The notes under the pieces are model-generated. The model was not told the DNA's origin and ran no database searches. It saw only the letters and a list, made by a program, of their open reading frames with translations. From positions 1 through 64,000 of the forward strand of contig NZ_LSRP01000071.1 of the NCBI RefSeq assembly GCF_001885585.1: 64,000 nucleotides of DNA. The letters run 5' to 3'. A program made the position numbers and the translations under genes. Source of the DNA: Pararhizobium antarcticum (GTDB taxonomy: Bacteria > Pseudomonadota > Alphaproteobacteria > Rhizobiales > Rhizobiaceae). Below, in pieces: positions 9,736 through 17,975 of the stretch. Each line of letters starts with the position of its first letter. The stretch's first letter is position 1.

Positions 9736-10413
9736 CGCGGCCTCCTTCCATCTGTTCGTTCAGTTTGCGGACCATCACAGCCTCGATCTCGGGCAGCAGT
9801 TCGGCAGCGATCAGGGTGTTGATGCCCAGCGCCTGTGAGAGTGCGAGGGCCGCGCCCATGTCCCAGCCGAGGACCGCGCCGGGGATCACACGTAGTTGGC
9901 CCCCGAGGCGGCCGACCAGATCCCAGACCTGCCAGCCCTCCGGCGTTCGCGGCTGGTTCAGTCTTGCGGGGCAGTCGGGGCAATTGCCCTCGCGGCCCTC
10001 GAAGGGTGGGCAGGCCGCGCAGTACCGATCGCCCCCGCCGAAGGACCACTCGGCGAGAGCGCGGAGACGTTTTTTTCGGCGTCCAGGATCAGGCCACGCG
10101 CGACGTATTGAGTCTGGAACGCCTCGAAGACCGGCCAGATTTCCAGAAGGGCATCGATGCCCTCGGGGGAGACGGGGACTATGTTGCCCACGTCATCGCC
10201 GACACCTTCCCAATCCAGCACTGCGCGGCGGGCCACGGCTTTGGCCATGACGAGGGCGAGTTCCTCTTGGGAAGCACCATCGGGCAGTCCTTCGATTGCC
10301 GGATCGGCGCGGGCCGAGACCATCAGGGCGGTGGTCAGCGGGCCGACAAGCAAGCGCAGGCCGGGGGCGAGGTCCAGCCATTGTGGCGTGGCGGTCAGGT
10401 TCAGGCGGATCAT
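9728..10413 (-). CDS. Tail assembly chaperone, long form by -1 frameshift (G-T like)
   Basis: Predicted fusion product of 241 aa: zero-frame codons from 10413 to the slippery site at 10075-10069, then the -1 frame to TGA at 9728. The -1 frame has no ATG before WDMG far downstream, so independent translation is unlikely, yet it encodes a good protein segment with paired cysteines (CAACPPFEGREGNCPDC) followed by LNQPRTPEGWQVWDLVGRLG. The arrangement copies lambda gpG/gpGT: tube gene, short chaperone, frameshifted extension, tape measure. The extension should bind the tape measure or tube. Frameshifting itself is inferred, not shown. Confidence 0.7.
9958..10413 (-). CDS. Tail assembly chaperone, short form (G-like)
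   Basis: 151 aa from ATG 10413 (MIRLNLTATPQWLDLAPGLR) to TGA 9958. The ATG overlaps the stop of the tube gene by one base (TGATG), which favours it over the ATG 39 bases upstream. The final 25 or so codons after the slippery A AAA AAC run in a low-complexity Ala/Pro/Arg frame, as expected for a short form whose C-terminus is dispensable. In lambda the abundant short form coats the tape measure before tube assembly. Confidence 0.7.
   Translation of the reverse strand: MIRLNLTATPQWLDLAPGLRLLVGPLTTALMVSARADPAIEGLPDGASQEELALVMAKAVARRAVLDWEGVGDDVGNIVPVSPEGIDALLEIWPVFEAFQTQYVARGLILDAEKNVSALSPSGPSAGAIGTARPAHPSRAARAIAPTAPQD
10069..10075 (-). promoter_or_regulatory. Slippery heptamer A AAA AAC for -1 frameshift
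   Basis: On the minus strand the sequence GAA AAA AAC contains A AAA AAC in zero-frame phase, the most efficient bacterial -1 slippery heptamer. After slipping, the frame continues as AAA AAA CGT CTC. The run of seven T on the plus strand is at 10070-10076. Confidence 0.7.
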
Positions 10414-11351
10414 CAGTATGCCTCGATATCGTTGATCAGGGTTGCGGTGCACATGCGGGCGGGGCTGGCAGCTTTCGCCGCTTGCCAGTCAAAGGTGGCC
10501 TGCACGCCCTGCGGCCCGGAAATCTCGATCCGGGGTCGCGGGAGGTAGACGGCGTGAACGGTGAAGGTGAAGCTATCCCCGGAGGGCAGGACATAGGCGA
10601 AGCTGATCTCGCAGGGGTCGCCGTTGATCGCCTGTGTCACCAGCGTGCTGTCGGCAAAGCGGACCTCGATCCGGCCGGTCAGTGCTGCGATGGACGGGTC
10701 TGCCCCGTCGATCTTGCCGTCGCTGCGGATGGTCTCGATCCGGTCGAGGTTGTTGGCATAGGTGATTTCCGCCGAGACCACGTTGCCGAGGGCGCTGCCG
10801 TCTCGGCTGATCGCGCCGTTAAAATGGCCGAACCGCTTCAGGGCTAGCTCGGCGGGCGTGCCTGCGCTGGTCGTCGTGGCGATGGTCTCGCCTTGCGCCA
10901 CAAGCCGGGCGGTCGCGGTCAAAAGGCCGGAGCGTTGCACCTGCCACGACAGCTGATCCAATACGCAGCCCGAATACATCGCAAAGCGCGGCACCTCGGG
11001 CATGCCGGTCTCGATCGACATTGATGGCAGGGTCCAGCCGCCCGACCGGAACTCATGGGTATAGGGTCCAACCCCAGAGGTTGTCGGTTCACCGAAGGCT
11101 GCCTTCAGCCAGAACCCGAAAGCCTCGGCGTCGATCGGCACCATGACATCGCCGTCGGCCGTCACTGCGTCCTTGATCGGGGCCAGTGGGTCGCGGCCAT
11201 AGCCGAGCAGCTCGCTGTTCAGAAGCGGCTGTTCCGATCCCAGCGAAGTGCTGGCGAATGGCATCTTCGTGAAACCACTGAGCGGCGGGGTCCCGTAAAC
11301 CGTCTCATACGCAAGCGCCATCTGCGCCCGCGCACCTTGCGCACGTGCCAT
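10413..11351 (-). CDS. Phage tail tube protein
   Basis: 312 aa, resembling the Phage_tail_tube_2 family of alphaproteobacterial siphophages (N-terminus MARAQGARAQMALAYETVYG). Beta-rich, with no signal peptide. Place in the operon, directly before the frameshifted chaperone and after the terminator-like gene, is that of the major tail tube protein. A spaced SD-like GGAGAAAA lies just before the ATG. Polymerises to form the tail tube. Confidence 0.8.
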   Translation of the reverse strand: MARAQGARAQMALAYETVYGTPPLSGFTKMPFASTSLGSEQPLLNSELLGYGRDPLAPIKDAVTADGDVMVPIDAEAFGFWLKAAFGEPTTSGVGPYTHEFRSGGWTLPSMSIETGMPEVPRFAMYSGCVLDQLSWQVQRSGLLTATARLVAQGETIATTTSAGTPAELALKRFGHFNGAISRDGSALGNVVSAEITYANNLDRIETIRSDGKIDGADPSIAALTGRIEVRFADSTLVTQAINGDPCEISFAYVLPSGDSFTFTVHAVYLPRPRIEISGPQGVQATFDWQAAKAASPARMCTATLINDIEAY

Positions 11352-11375
11352 ATTTTTCTCCTTATTGTCGGGGTG

Positions 11376-11798
11376 TCAGGCCAGCGGGCCGGTGGTGGTG
11401 TAGTGCAACACGACAGTGATCACCGCCGCCTTCAGGGCCGCCGCGCCCTCAACAGGCAGATCGACCGAGGCCGGGGCTCCGGGTTCTATCCAATCGCAGA
11501 GGCCGCCGAGCGTGCGGTCAGCTTCCAGCACGTCGCCGATAGCGGCAATCAGGTCGTCGAAGGCGCTGGCCCGGCCGGTTCCAGCTTGGACGACGACCTC
11601 GAGCTCGGCCCGGTGTTGGAAATGGTAGCGCAGCGGCGACAGCGTCGCCTCCGGCTCGCCCGGCTGGCCATCGCGCAGGATGATCAGTCCCGCAGGTGGG
11701 ATCCGCTCTGGCAGAACCTCATCGCGCAGAACAAGGGCGGCCAAGGGCTGCAGCCGCGCGAGCAGCGCGGCGAGGACATTTTCGCGGGCAGTTGGCAT
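11376..11798 (-). CDS. Tail terminator / completion-like protein
   Basis: 140 aa (MPTARENVLAALLARLQPLA at the start). The size, position immediately before the tail tube, and sequence type match small proteins of these prophages that complete the tail or join it to the head; homologues are often given misleading enzyme names in databases. No catalytic motif is visible. Upstream, the next phage gene is 3.7 kb away because the metal cassette intervenes. Confidence 0.6.
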   Translation of the reverse strand: MPTARENVLAALLARLQPLAALVLRDEVLPERIPPAGLIILRDGQPGEPEATLSPLRYHFQHRAELEVVVQAGTGRASAFDDLIAAIGDVLEADRTLGGLCDWIEPGAPASVDLPVEGAAALKAAVITVVLHYTTTGPLA

Positions 11799-11918
11799 AT
11801 GTTATTCCAAGACTGATGGCTTCACCGACGCCTGCTTCGAGCCCAGAGTTACCAGTCTTTTGTGATGTAGCGAACGTCTGCATTTTAAGGCCGGAGCGTC
11901 AAACTTTCGGCATTGAAG

Positions 11919-11954
11919 GGTGGCTACCCGCAAATTTGATTGCAGGTAGCCGCC
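11919..11954 (-). terminator. Strong hairpin after the metal operon
   Basis: Arms GGTGGCTACCCGCA (11919-11932) and TGCAGGTAGCCGCC (11941-11954) pair at 12 of 14 positions around an 8-base loop, directly after the stop of the anchor-protein gene. There is no T-run, so a classical intrinsic terminator is uncertain; it may stabilise mRNA or mark the cassette end. The rest of 11799-11962 holds no gene. Confidence 0.4.
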
Positions 11955-11962
11955 GGAATTTA

Positions 11963-12577
11963 TCACTCGCTTCGGACAATCTCGCTGTATGACCCCCGCA
12001 GTTGCAGCGTTACCGTCAGCTCGACATCGTCGCGGTTGCGCCAAAACCAGCCGTGATCTCCTGCGAAGGGAGTTTCAAAGCTGCCTTCACCGGATGTCTG
12101 GCCACGGCCCGTCTCATAGGTGACCGCGTCGCTACCTGCATGGGCATGAAGGTCAAAGTTGACCCTCCCACCTGTGGCGACCCAATCATAGGTCAGCGTG
12201 GCCCCTTGCTCCATCGTGGCCTTGATCTCGGTGGACTCACCGGGTGCGAGTGTGAATATGATCTCATCCTGCCACGCTTCTTGTGCATGGGCGGCGGAGA
12301 CAAACAGGCCGAAAACATCGTCCAACACGGACGATGTGTCACCAGCGGCATCTAGCAAACGGTCCGCTTCTGCTTCTGCTGCCAGTTGCTGCTTGATCTC
12401 GCCCATTTCTGTCAGGCCAAGAATGCTGCCCACGCCAGTGGGATCGGTGCCGTATTCTGCTGGCAGATAGACCATGACGCCGATGGCCACGGCCCCGATC
12501 GCCGCGATGATCGTTGAGCGGCGCAGCTGGCTGGGGGTGGGCAGGTCTTCGAGTTTGGGTTGTGGTGCGTTATACAT
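11963..12577 (-). CDS. Transmembrane anchor protein of metal cassette
   Basis: 204 aa from ATG 12577 (MYNAPQPKLEDLPTPSQLRR); a TTG 12 bases upstream is less likely. One transmembrane helix at about residues 24-43 anchors a periplasmic domain containing His and Asp/Glu residues (DLHAHAG, GDHGWFW). Proteins of this type accompany HupE/UreJ_2 genes in metal clusters; their function is unknown. Follows the HupE/UreJ gene with a 15-base gap, so probably one transcript. Confidence 0.65.
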   Translation of the reverse strand: MYNAPQPKLEDLPTPSQLRRSTIIAAIGAVAIGVMVYLPAEYGTDPTGVGSILGLTEMGEIKQQLAAEAEADRLLDAAGDTSSVLDDVFGLFVSAAHAQEAWQDEIIFTLAPGESTEIKATMEQGATLTYDWVATGGRVNFDLHAHAGSDAVTYETGRGQTSGEGSFETPFAGDHGWFWRNRDDVELTVTLQLRGSYSEIVRSE

Positions 12578-12592
12578 TGTGTGTTCCAATCT

Positions 12593-13330
12593 TTATGTGT
12601 TGGCGATGTAACCGGCGATCTGCTGGTAAGTCAGAAGGAGGCCGAGAAAAACCATGACGATGTTGGCGATATTGGCCTGACGCATGAAATTGGGGCTTCT
12701 GCGCCAGTAACCCATGACGATCAGGATCACGAACAGAGCGAGAAGCTGACCCACCTCGACGCCGAAGTTGAAGGCCAGAAGGTTGGCCAATAGCCCATCG
12801 TCGGACAGCTGATAGTCTAGGATTTTTGACGCCAGTCCGGTGCCATGGAACAGACCGAAGATCAGGGTTGCGGCCTTGGTGTTGGGCTGAAACCCGAGCC
12901 ATTTCTGATAGAGGCCAAGATTATCGAGTGCCTTGTAGACGACCGACAGGCCAATGATGGCGTCGATGATATACGCGTTGATGCCCCAGCCAAACCAAAC
13001 GCCCGCGATCATGGTGACGGAGTGACCGACGGCAAAGATGCTGACGTAAATCGCCACGTCTTTCATGTGGTAGAGGAAGAAGACGACGCCAAGCAGGAAC
13101 AGGATATGGTCGTATCCCGTGATCATGTGCTTTGCGCCCAGATAGATGAACGAGATGATGTGAGGCCCGAAAATCTCTTGGATGTAGCCCGCGTCACCGG
13201 CGGTCACAGCATGGGCGTAGGCAGAGGTGGCGAATGCGATCAGCATCAGCATGATTGTGGTACAAAGGATCAGGGACTGCCGCAAAGCATGCGACGGGTG
13301 CCCTGACCGATAGGATCGGTTGGGTATCAT
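12593..13330 (-). CDS. HupE/UreJ_2-family membrane protein (Ni/Co-type permease)
   Basis: 245 aa with a signal-like N-terminus ending SAYAHA (about residue 40) and six or so hydrophobic helices. Histidine motifs in membrane context (HMITGYDHILF, GHSVTM, FGLFHGTGLA) are those of the HupE/UreJ family, some members of which move nickel or cobalt. Here it sits beside a metal repressor and exporter, so a role in nickel/cobalt handling is likely, but direction of transport cannot be told. The final helix ends near GYIANT. Confidence 0.75.
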   Translation of the reverse strand: MIPNRSYRSGHPSHALRQSLILCTTIMLMLIAFATSAYAHAVTAGDAGYIQEIFGPHIISFIYLGAKHMITGYDHILFLLGVVFFLYHMKDVAIYVSIFAVGHSVTMIAGVWFGWGINAYIIDAIIGLSVVYKALDNLGLYQKWLGFQPNTKAATLIFGLFHGTGLASKILDYQLSDDGLLANLLAFNFGVEVGQLLALFVILIVMGYWRRSPNFMRQANIANIVMVFLGLLLTYQQIAGYIANT

Positions 13331-13384
13331 TTTGATTTTCCGCTTGTTGAGTGTGTAAGATGACAGCGCCCGGAAGGCGCAACA

Positions 13385-13744
13385 TTACAATCGTGGCGGT
13401 CGATCCAAACCGTAGTCCCTGCTTCCCGGCATGGCGTTGTCAGCCATGATCAAACGTATGCGGGTTGGCAGGATCGCACTGGTCGCCTCGCTCGGGAGCA
13501 AAAATGAGGTGATGTGTTCATGCTCGGCCATCTCGTGGGCATGACTTTGAAAGACGTGCATTATATCCACGATGTCGTCATGGGAATGGCCGTGGTCTTC
13601 GATGTCGCCCTGATGCCCGGCCATGATCTCTGCGATTTCGACAAGATCATACGATTTGCTCTGTGCTTCAGACGACAACATAAATGCCATCGCCAAAGCG
13701 ATGGTCAATGCAAAGCGCAGGAATGATGTCGCCTTTCGTTTCAT
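13385..13744 (-). CDS. His-rich periplasmic protein of metal cassette
   Basis: 119 aa. A signal peptide is clear (residues 1-28, LTIALAMAFMLSSEAQS). The mature part is rich in His, Asp and Glu (DHGHSHDDIVDIMHVFQSHA, then HEMAEHEH), typical of a metal-binding periplasmic protein. First gene of the minus-strand arm of the cassette, divergent from the repressor gene with 57 bases between them that hold the presumed operator. I do not recognise a named family. Confidence 0.65.
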   Translation of the reverse strand: MKRKATSFLRFALTIALAMAFMLSSEAQSKSYDLVEIAEIMAGHQGDIEDHGHSHDDIVDIMHVFQSHAHEMAEHEHITSFLLPSEATSAILPTRIRLIMADNAMPGSRDYGLDRPPRL

Positions 13745-13778
13745 GTGCCCGATTCCGCAGGTCTCGGCCTGCTTGCTT

Positions 13779-13797
13779 TATCCCCCTGGGGAGGATA
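13779..13797. promoter_or_regulatory. Putative CsoR/RcnR-type operator
   Basis: TATCCCCCTGGGGAGGATA is a near-palindrome with a central C-tract/G-tract, the layout of CsoR/RcnR family operators. It lies in the 57-base gap between the divergent His-rich protein and repressor genes and overlaps the GGAGG ribosome site of the repressor, so binding could control both directions. Confidence 0.55.
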
Positions 13798-13801
13798 GTC
13801 G

Positions 13802-14086
13802 TTGTCTATGATAAAACATATCCCCCATGCAACCCACCCCGAGATCGTAAAACGGCTGAAACGTGCCAACGGCCATCTTTTGAGTGTGATCGGGATGATT
13901 GAGACGCAGCGGCCCTGCACCGACATCGCGCAGCAACTCCATGCCGTCGAAAAGGCCATCACCCAAGCCAAACGCACCCTGATTCAGGATCACATCGACC
14001 ATTGTCTTGATGCGGCGATGGCCGGTGCGGGCGGTGATGGAACGCCTGCAACGGCAGAGTTCAAGGCGATCACCAAGTATTTGTGA
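13802..14086 (+). CDS. CsoR/RcnR-family metal-sensing repressor
   Basis: 94 aa. TTG at 13802 has GGAGG seven bases upstream; ATG at 13808 is the alternative. The family fold (three helices, DUF156) is clear. Cys39, His64 and Cys68 have the 25/4 spacing of the CsoR x-C-H-C metal site, while extra N-terminal His residues (6, 9, 12) resemble the RcnR Ni/Co site. It should repress the flanking operons until metal binds. Nickel or cobalt is favoured by the neighbours, but copper cannot be excluded. Confidence 0.85.
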   Translation: MSMIKHIPHATHPEIVKRLKRANGHLLSVIGMIETQRPCTDIAQQLHAVEKAITQAKRTLIQDHIDHCLDAAMAGAGGDGTPATAEFKAITKYL

Positions 14087-14095
14087 GGTCTCCCC

Positions 14096-15436
14096 GTGCT
14101 TTTCGTCCTTGCCGACCGCACCTACCGCCACCTTTTTCTGGCCCAGATCACCGCCCTGCTGGGGACCGGGCTGGCGACTGTGGCGCTAGGCTTGCTCGCC
14201 TTTGATCTGGCGGAGGAACGCGCAGGGCTGGTTCTGGGGACGGTCTTCACGATCAAGATGGTGGCTTACGTTGGCATAGCGCCCATTGCCGGAGCATTTG
14301 CGAACCGATGGCCGCGGCGCTCCATGCTTGTCAGCCTCGATCTGGTCCGCGCCGCCGTGGCGCTCTGCCTGCCGTTCGTGAGTGAAGTCTGGCAGGTCTA
14401 TGTGCTGATCTTTGTGCTGCAATCTGCCTCCGCCGCATTTACCCCGACGTTTCAGGCAACAATCCCAGATATCCTGCCGGAAGAAGAGCGCTACACCCGC
14501 GCCCTGTCCCTGTCGCGGCTGGCCTATGATCTGGAGAACATCATCAGCCCGATGCTGGCCGCGATTCTGCTGGCCTTTGTCAGCTATCAAGCGTTGTTCT
14601 TCGGAACTGTCATAGGCTTTGTCGGATCAGCCCTGCTGATCGTTTCCGTCCTGCTGCCCAGCCCGCAGGAAACGGCACGCCGTGGGATCTATGACCGCAC
14701 CACACGCGGGATGCGCATCTACCTCGCCACACCACGGCTGCGCGGTCTTCTGTCTCTGAACCTTGCCGCAGCGGCGGCAGGGGCGATGGTACTGGTCAAC
14801 ACGGTCGTTCTGGTACGGTCCGTTTTAGGATTTGGCGACACACAGGTGGCCCTCGCCCTCGCCGCATTCGGAGGAGGCTCCATGCTCGCGGCCCTCTTGT
14901 TGCCTTGGCTTCTCGACACTCAGCCTGATCGACCCGTTATGATGGCTGGTGCTGCCGTGCTGGTGATCACCCTCCTTGGTCTCGCCGCGCTGACAATGAT
15001 CAACGGCGTGGGTTGGTATCCGCTTTTGGCTGGGTGGCTGGTGATCGGGGTAGGTTATTCTACTGTCCTGACTCCGACCGGGCGGCTGCTCAAACGCTCT
15101 GCACATGCCGAAGACAGGCCCGCTGTCTACGCAGCCCAGTTTGCCCTATCTCATGCCTGCTGGCTGGTAGCCTATCCCTTGGCAGGTTGGCTCATAACCG
15201 ATTTTGGTGCAGCAACGGCGCTTGCAACATTGGCGCTGCTGGCCGCAGCTGGAATGGTAGGAGGCATTATCCTCTGGCCACATGATGATGTAGGGGTTGT
15301 TGAACATTCTCACGACGATCTGCCTGCGGACCACCCTCATGTGCAGAACGGACGCACCCATAGCCACCCCATCATCATTGACGATTATCATCCGCATTGG
15401 CCGCTTTTAAGGGAATCTAAAAACCACCAAGGCTAG
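14096..15436 (+). CDS. NreB/NrsD-like MFS metal exporter with His-rich tail
   Basis: 446 aa MFS protein with about twelve membrane helices starting at GTG 14096 (GAGG seven bases before). The C-terminal tail (about residues 400-446) is packed with His: VEHSHDDLPADHPH, THSHP, DDYHPHW. This is the hallmark of NreB/NrsD nickel-resistance exporters. It lies 9 bases after the repressor gene, so the pair forms a self-regulated operon. Substrate Ni (perhaps Co) is inferred from the His tail and context. Confidence 0.8.
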   Translation: MLFVLADRTYRHLFLAQITALLGTGLATVALGLLAFDLAEERAGLVLGTVFTIKMVAYVGIAPIAGAFANRWPRRSMLVSLDLVRAAVALCLPFVSEVWQVYVLIFVLQSASAAFTPTFQATIPDILPEEERYTRALSLSRLAYDLENIISPMLAAILLAFVSYQALFFGTVIGFVGSALLIVSVLLPSPQETARRGIYDRTTRGMRIYLATPRLRGLLSLNLAAAAAGAMVLVNTVVLVRSVLGFGDTQVALALAAFGGGSMLAALLLPWLLDTQPDRPVMMAGAAVLVITLLGLAALTMINGVGWYPLLAGWLVIGVGYSTVLTPTGRLLKRSAHAEDRPAVYAAQFALSHACWLVAYPLAGWLITDFGAATALATLALLAAAGMVGGIILWPHDDVGVVEHSHDDLPADHPHVQNGRTHSHPIIIDDYHPHWPLLRESKNHQG

Positions 15437-15522
15437 CACATTCCATCGGGCGTTTGCTTTCTGTGTTGAAGCAGCCATTGGAGCAAGCGCAGCGAAAGCT
15501 AGCGTTGTCCGCATTGCAGACG

Positions 15523-16155
15523 TCAGCCCAGCTGTCCCTCCACCCAGTTCGCCACGATCAGGCCCGGCACGCCGTCCACCGCGCGCTCTGCATCCCGCGC
15601 GAGATCCAGCCGTTTCCGTAGCTTGACCTGCGGCACCAGCAAAAAGATCGGCACGGTTGCCACGCCGCGTCCGCTCTTGGACTTGGATGCCACCGCTCGG
15701 CCCTTGGTATTCAGCCGCCCCTCGGCCACCAGCAGGCTCGGCCCGCGACGGCGGTAGATAAATTGCAGTCCCAAGCCGGTGCGGCGTTCCCATTCACCGG
15801 GGGTGATGCGGCCGCCTTTGCTACTTTTGCCAGCGGCAGCAGTTGGGATCGCAAGCCAGAACCCGTTCTTGGACCGGATCAGTGGGCCGGTGTCATGCGC
15901 ACTGATGATCACCGGGGCGTTGGACCAGACCAGTGCCGCCGCGTTCAGGCTGTCGCCGGATTTGGGGAAGCTGGCCAGGCGGATGCTGTTGCCAAGCCTT
16001 ATGCCCAGCCCAGCGCCGGTGATCTGTGTCCGCCAGGCGAATTTGAGACCGGTGCCAGCTTCGCGCATGGCGGAGGACACTGCTTTTTCGCCAGCAGCGA
16101 TTTCAGCCTGCATCAAGGCGGCGATGTCAGGATTGATCTCGATCCTGAGCCTCAT
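15523..16155 (-). CDS. DUF6441-like tail completion protein
   Basis: 210 aa (start MRLRIEINPDIAALMQAEIA). Basic, of the size and place of minor tail/HK97 gp10-type proteins of these prophages; I associate it with DUF6441. It overlaps the connector gene upstream by 4 bases. The downstream phage gene is separated by the metal cassette. The 86 bases between the exporter stop and this gene hold nothing I can name. Confidence 0.6.
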   Translation of the reverse strand: MRLRIEINPDIAALMQAEIAAGEKAVSSAMREAGTGLKFAWRTQITGAGLGIRLGNSIRLASFPKSGDSLNAAALVWSNAPVIISAHDTGPLIRSKNGFWLAIPTAAAGKSSKGGRITPGEWERRTGLGLQFIYRRRGPSLLVAEGRLNTKGRAVASKSKSGRGVATVPIFLLVPQVKLRKRLDLARDAERAVDGVPGLIVANWVEGQLG

Positions 16156-16466
16156 GTTGGCTGCAGGTCCAGCGACCAGATCAGACGCTCACGATCCCGC
16201 GTGGGTTCTCCCTGAATCGTAAAGCTGTCTGCCCCGACCACGATCAGATCACCGGGGTGGGGATCGGGCAGGTCAGCGACGCGGACGTCCACCATCATGG
16301 TATCGCTGACGAAGCGCCCAGCGCCGAACTCGGTGATGCGGTCCGGGGCGCGGCGGATGACCCGAATGGGCGTTTCCTCTGACGTGGTGGCAGAGATCCA
16401 CAGGGCCGCCACCGCCATGGACGGGTTGGCATAGATGCGGTCCACGGCGGAAACAATGACATTCAT
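16152..16466 (-). CDS. Head-tail connector (FII-like) protein
   Basis: 104 aa, Val/Asp-rich beta protein (MNVIVSAVDRIYANPSMAVA). It occupies the slot between the major capsid and the tail completion gene, where lambda has gpFII. The C-terminus (GDLIVVGADSFTIQGEP) resembles other small head-tail joining proteins with a conserved loop. Function by position only. Confidence 0.55.
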   Translation of the reverse strand: MNVIVSAVDRIYANPSMAVAALWISATTSEETPIRVIRRAPDRITEFGAGRFVSDTMMVDVRVADLPDPHPGDLIVVGADSFTIQGEPTRDRERLIWSLDLQPT

Positions 16467-16476
16467 GGCGGATCCG

Positions 16477-17499
16477 TCAGTTCGAGGTGTGAATGCGGAT
16501 CGCGATGCGCGGCCGCTTGTTCACCGGCAGGATCGAGGCTTCGGTCATCAGATCGATCCAGCGGCCTTTCTCGTCGAGATGCTGGCGGGCGTAGAGCGGC
16601 AGACCCATTGTGTTGGCCGCCTCCAGCAGGTTGGCCGGGCCGCCATAGGTGGTGAAGGTGTCCATCGTGCCGAGCGGGAAGGCGATCCCCTCGCTGGCGG
16701 GGACCAGCCGCTCGGTGGCCTTGGTCGAGAGGGTGACGGTGCCCGAATATTCCTCGAACACGATGCCTGCGAAGGGGAAGTTGCGCCGCACATCCTGGCG
16801 CAGGGGCTGCGCGCCGGTCGCGGCGTAGAACTTGTAGGCTTCCTCGGTCTTCGGATGCGCGATCAGTTTGTCGAAGAATTCCCGGCTGACGAGGGCATGC
16901 ACATCGTTCATGCTTTCGCCCAGCAGGTTGTCCTCCATGGCGCGCAAGACCTCGCGCACCTTGCCCTGCACATTGGTGCCAGCCGTGCCCAGCACGAAGT
17001 CCACCGAGATTTGCGCCAGACCAAACTCGGTGAAGTAATTGTAGAGGGTGATCCCCGCACCATCCTTCACGATGCCACGCAGGGCGTTCATCTCCATGTA
17101 TTCGCGGGTCTGGGCATGCTTGCGGCGCATCAGCTGCAATTTGCGGTTCATCACCTCGACCAGCGGGTCGGCACCATCGAACACGCCCAGCGCCGGTTGG
17201 CCTTGGATATCACCGGGCAGAATGACGTCATCATGCGGGATCCACGGCAGGGCGAAAGACCGCATGGACCGGCCCTCACGGGTGCCGACCGTGGCGGGTC
17301 CGCCAAGGGGCACCGAGGGCAGCAGGTTCAGCACGCCCTCGTATTGCTCGATGATCACCGACCGCTGGCTGACGCCCTCGAAGCGGAACAGGCCGATCTG
17401 GCCAAGGCGGGTGTAGAGGTTGGGCAGGATATTGATGGCCTGCGTCATCTCGGCCAGCGAATAGCCGCCAGCGTCAAAGGGATTGCGGACAAGGGTCAT
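16477..17499 (-). CDS. Major capsid protein (lambda gpE family)
   Basis: 340 aa, matching the length of lambda gpE-type capsid proteins (341 aa). Conserved features include NPFDAGGYSLAEMTQAIN near the start and IPHDDVILPGDIQG, which marks the E-loop region. It follows the decoration protein gene with a 53-base gap. It assembles the icosahedral shell together with the gpD-like protein and the protease/scaffold gene upstream. Confidence 0.92.
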   Translation of the reverse strand: MTLVRNPFDAGGYSLAEMTQAINILPNLYTRLGQIGLFRFEGVSQRSVIIEQYEGVLNLLPSVPLGGPATVGTREGRSMRSFALPWIPHDDVILPGDIQGQPALGVFDGADPLVEVMNRKLQLMRRKHAQTREYMEMNALRGIVKDGAGITLYNYFTEFGLAQISVDFVLGTAGTNVQGKVREVLRAMEDNLLGESMNDVHALVSREFFDKLIAHPKTEEAYKFYAATGAQPLRQDVRRNFPFAGIVFEEYSGTVTLSTKATERLVPASEGIAFPLGTMDTFTTYGGPANLLEAANTMGLPLYARQHLDEKGRWIDLMTEASILPVNKRPRIAIRIHTSN

Positions 17500-17552
17500 G
17501 GGGTGCTCCGGGGGAAAGAGGGATGGATGTGGATGCGCCGCGCCGGTGGGCG

Positions 17553-17933
17553 TCAGACGCCGTCGCGGGCAATGATGCCGACGGCGGCAAGTTGGCCGAG
17601 CTTGGTGATGATCTTCGGTGCGTCATCAACGGTGCCGTCATAGGCGAGGCCTGCGCGCGACACGATCGAGGGACCACGTGCCACCACAATTCCGGTGGCG
17701 TCCGCCAGCGTGGCATCGACGGCATAGAGCAAGACGGCCGTGGCGGTTTGCGCACCGTCTGCGCCACCGCTGGTGGCCAGCTTGTATTTGCCGCTGGCTG
17801 TGATGCGCCCGAGGACCGAGCCGACCGGATAGGGCATGCCGATCAACAGGGTGATGACTTCGCGGGTGTAGTTCGGGTTGACCTCATATTTGAGGACATC
17901 GCCCATGCTGGGCTGTTCCGTCAGGACGGGCAT
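17553..17933 (-). CDS. Head decoration protein (lambda gpD family)
   Basis: 126 aa (lambda gpD is 110 aa). N-terminus MPVLTEQPSMGDVLKYEVNP and the body GMPYPVGSVLGRIT are typical of the HDPD family. Trimers cement the expanded capsid. Lies between the protease/scaffold gene and the capsid gene, as in lambda. Confidence 0.9.
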   Translation of the reverse strand: MPVLTEQPSMGDVLKYEVNPNYTREVITLLIGMPYPVGSVLGRITASGKYKLATSGGADGAQTATAVLLYAVDATLADATGIVVARGPSIVSRAGLAYDGTVDDAPKIITKLGQLAAVGIIARDGV

Positions 17934-17975
17934 TGGTCAGTCTCCATTTTTGGGGTGAGGGACGTGGGTGCTGGA

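Noticed and set aside
8722-9822. 366-codon plus-strand frame opposite the tape measure gene
   Set aside because: Arg/Gly-rich shadow of the tape measure coding strand.
11880-15540. Insertion-sequence ends around the metal cassette
   Set aside because: A short similarity (ACGTCTGCA near 11,874 and inverted near 15,520) is too weak and no transposase is present.
16435-17643. 402-codon open frame on the plus strand opposite the capsid gene
   Set aside because: Antisense to a clear lambda gpE family gene; the composition is that of a GC-rich shadow frame.
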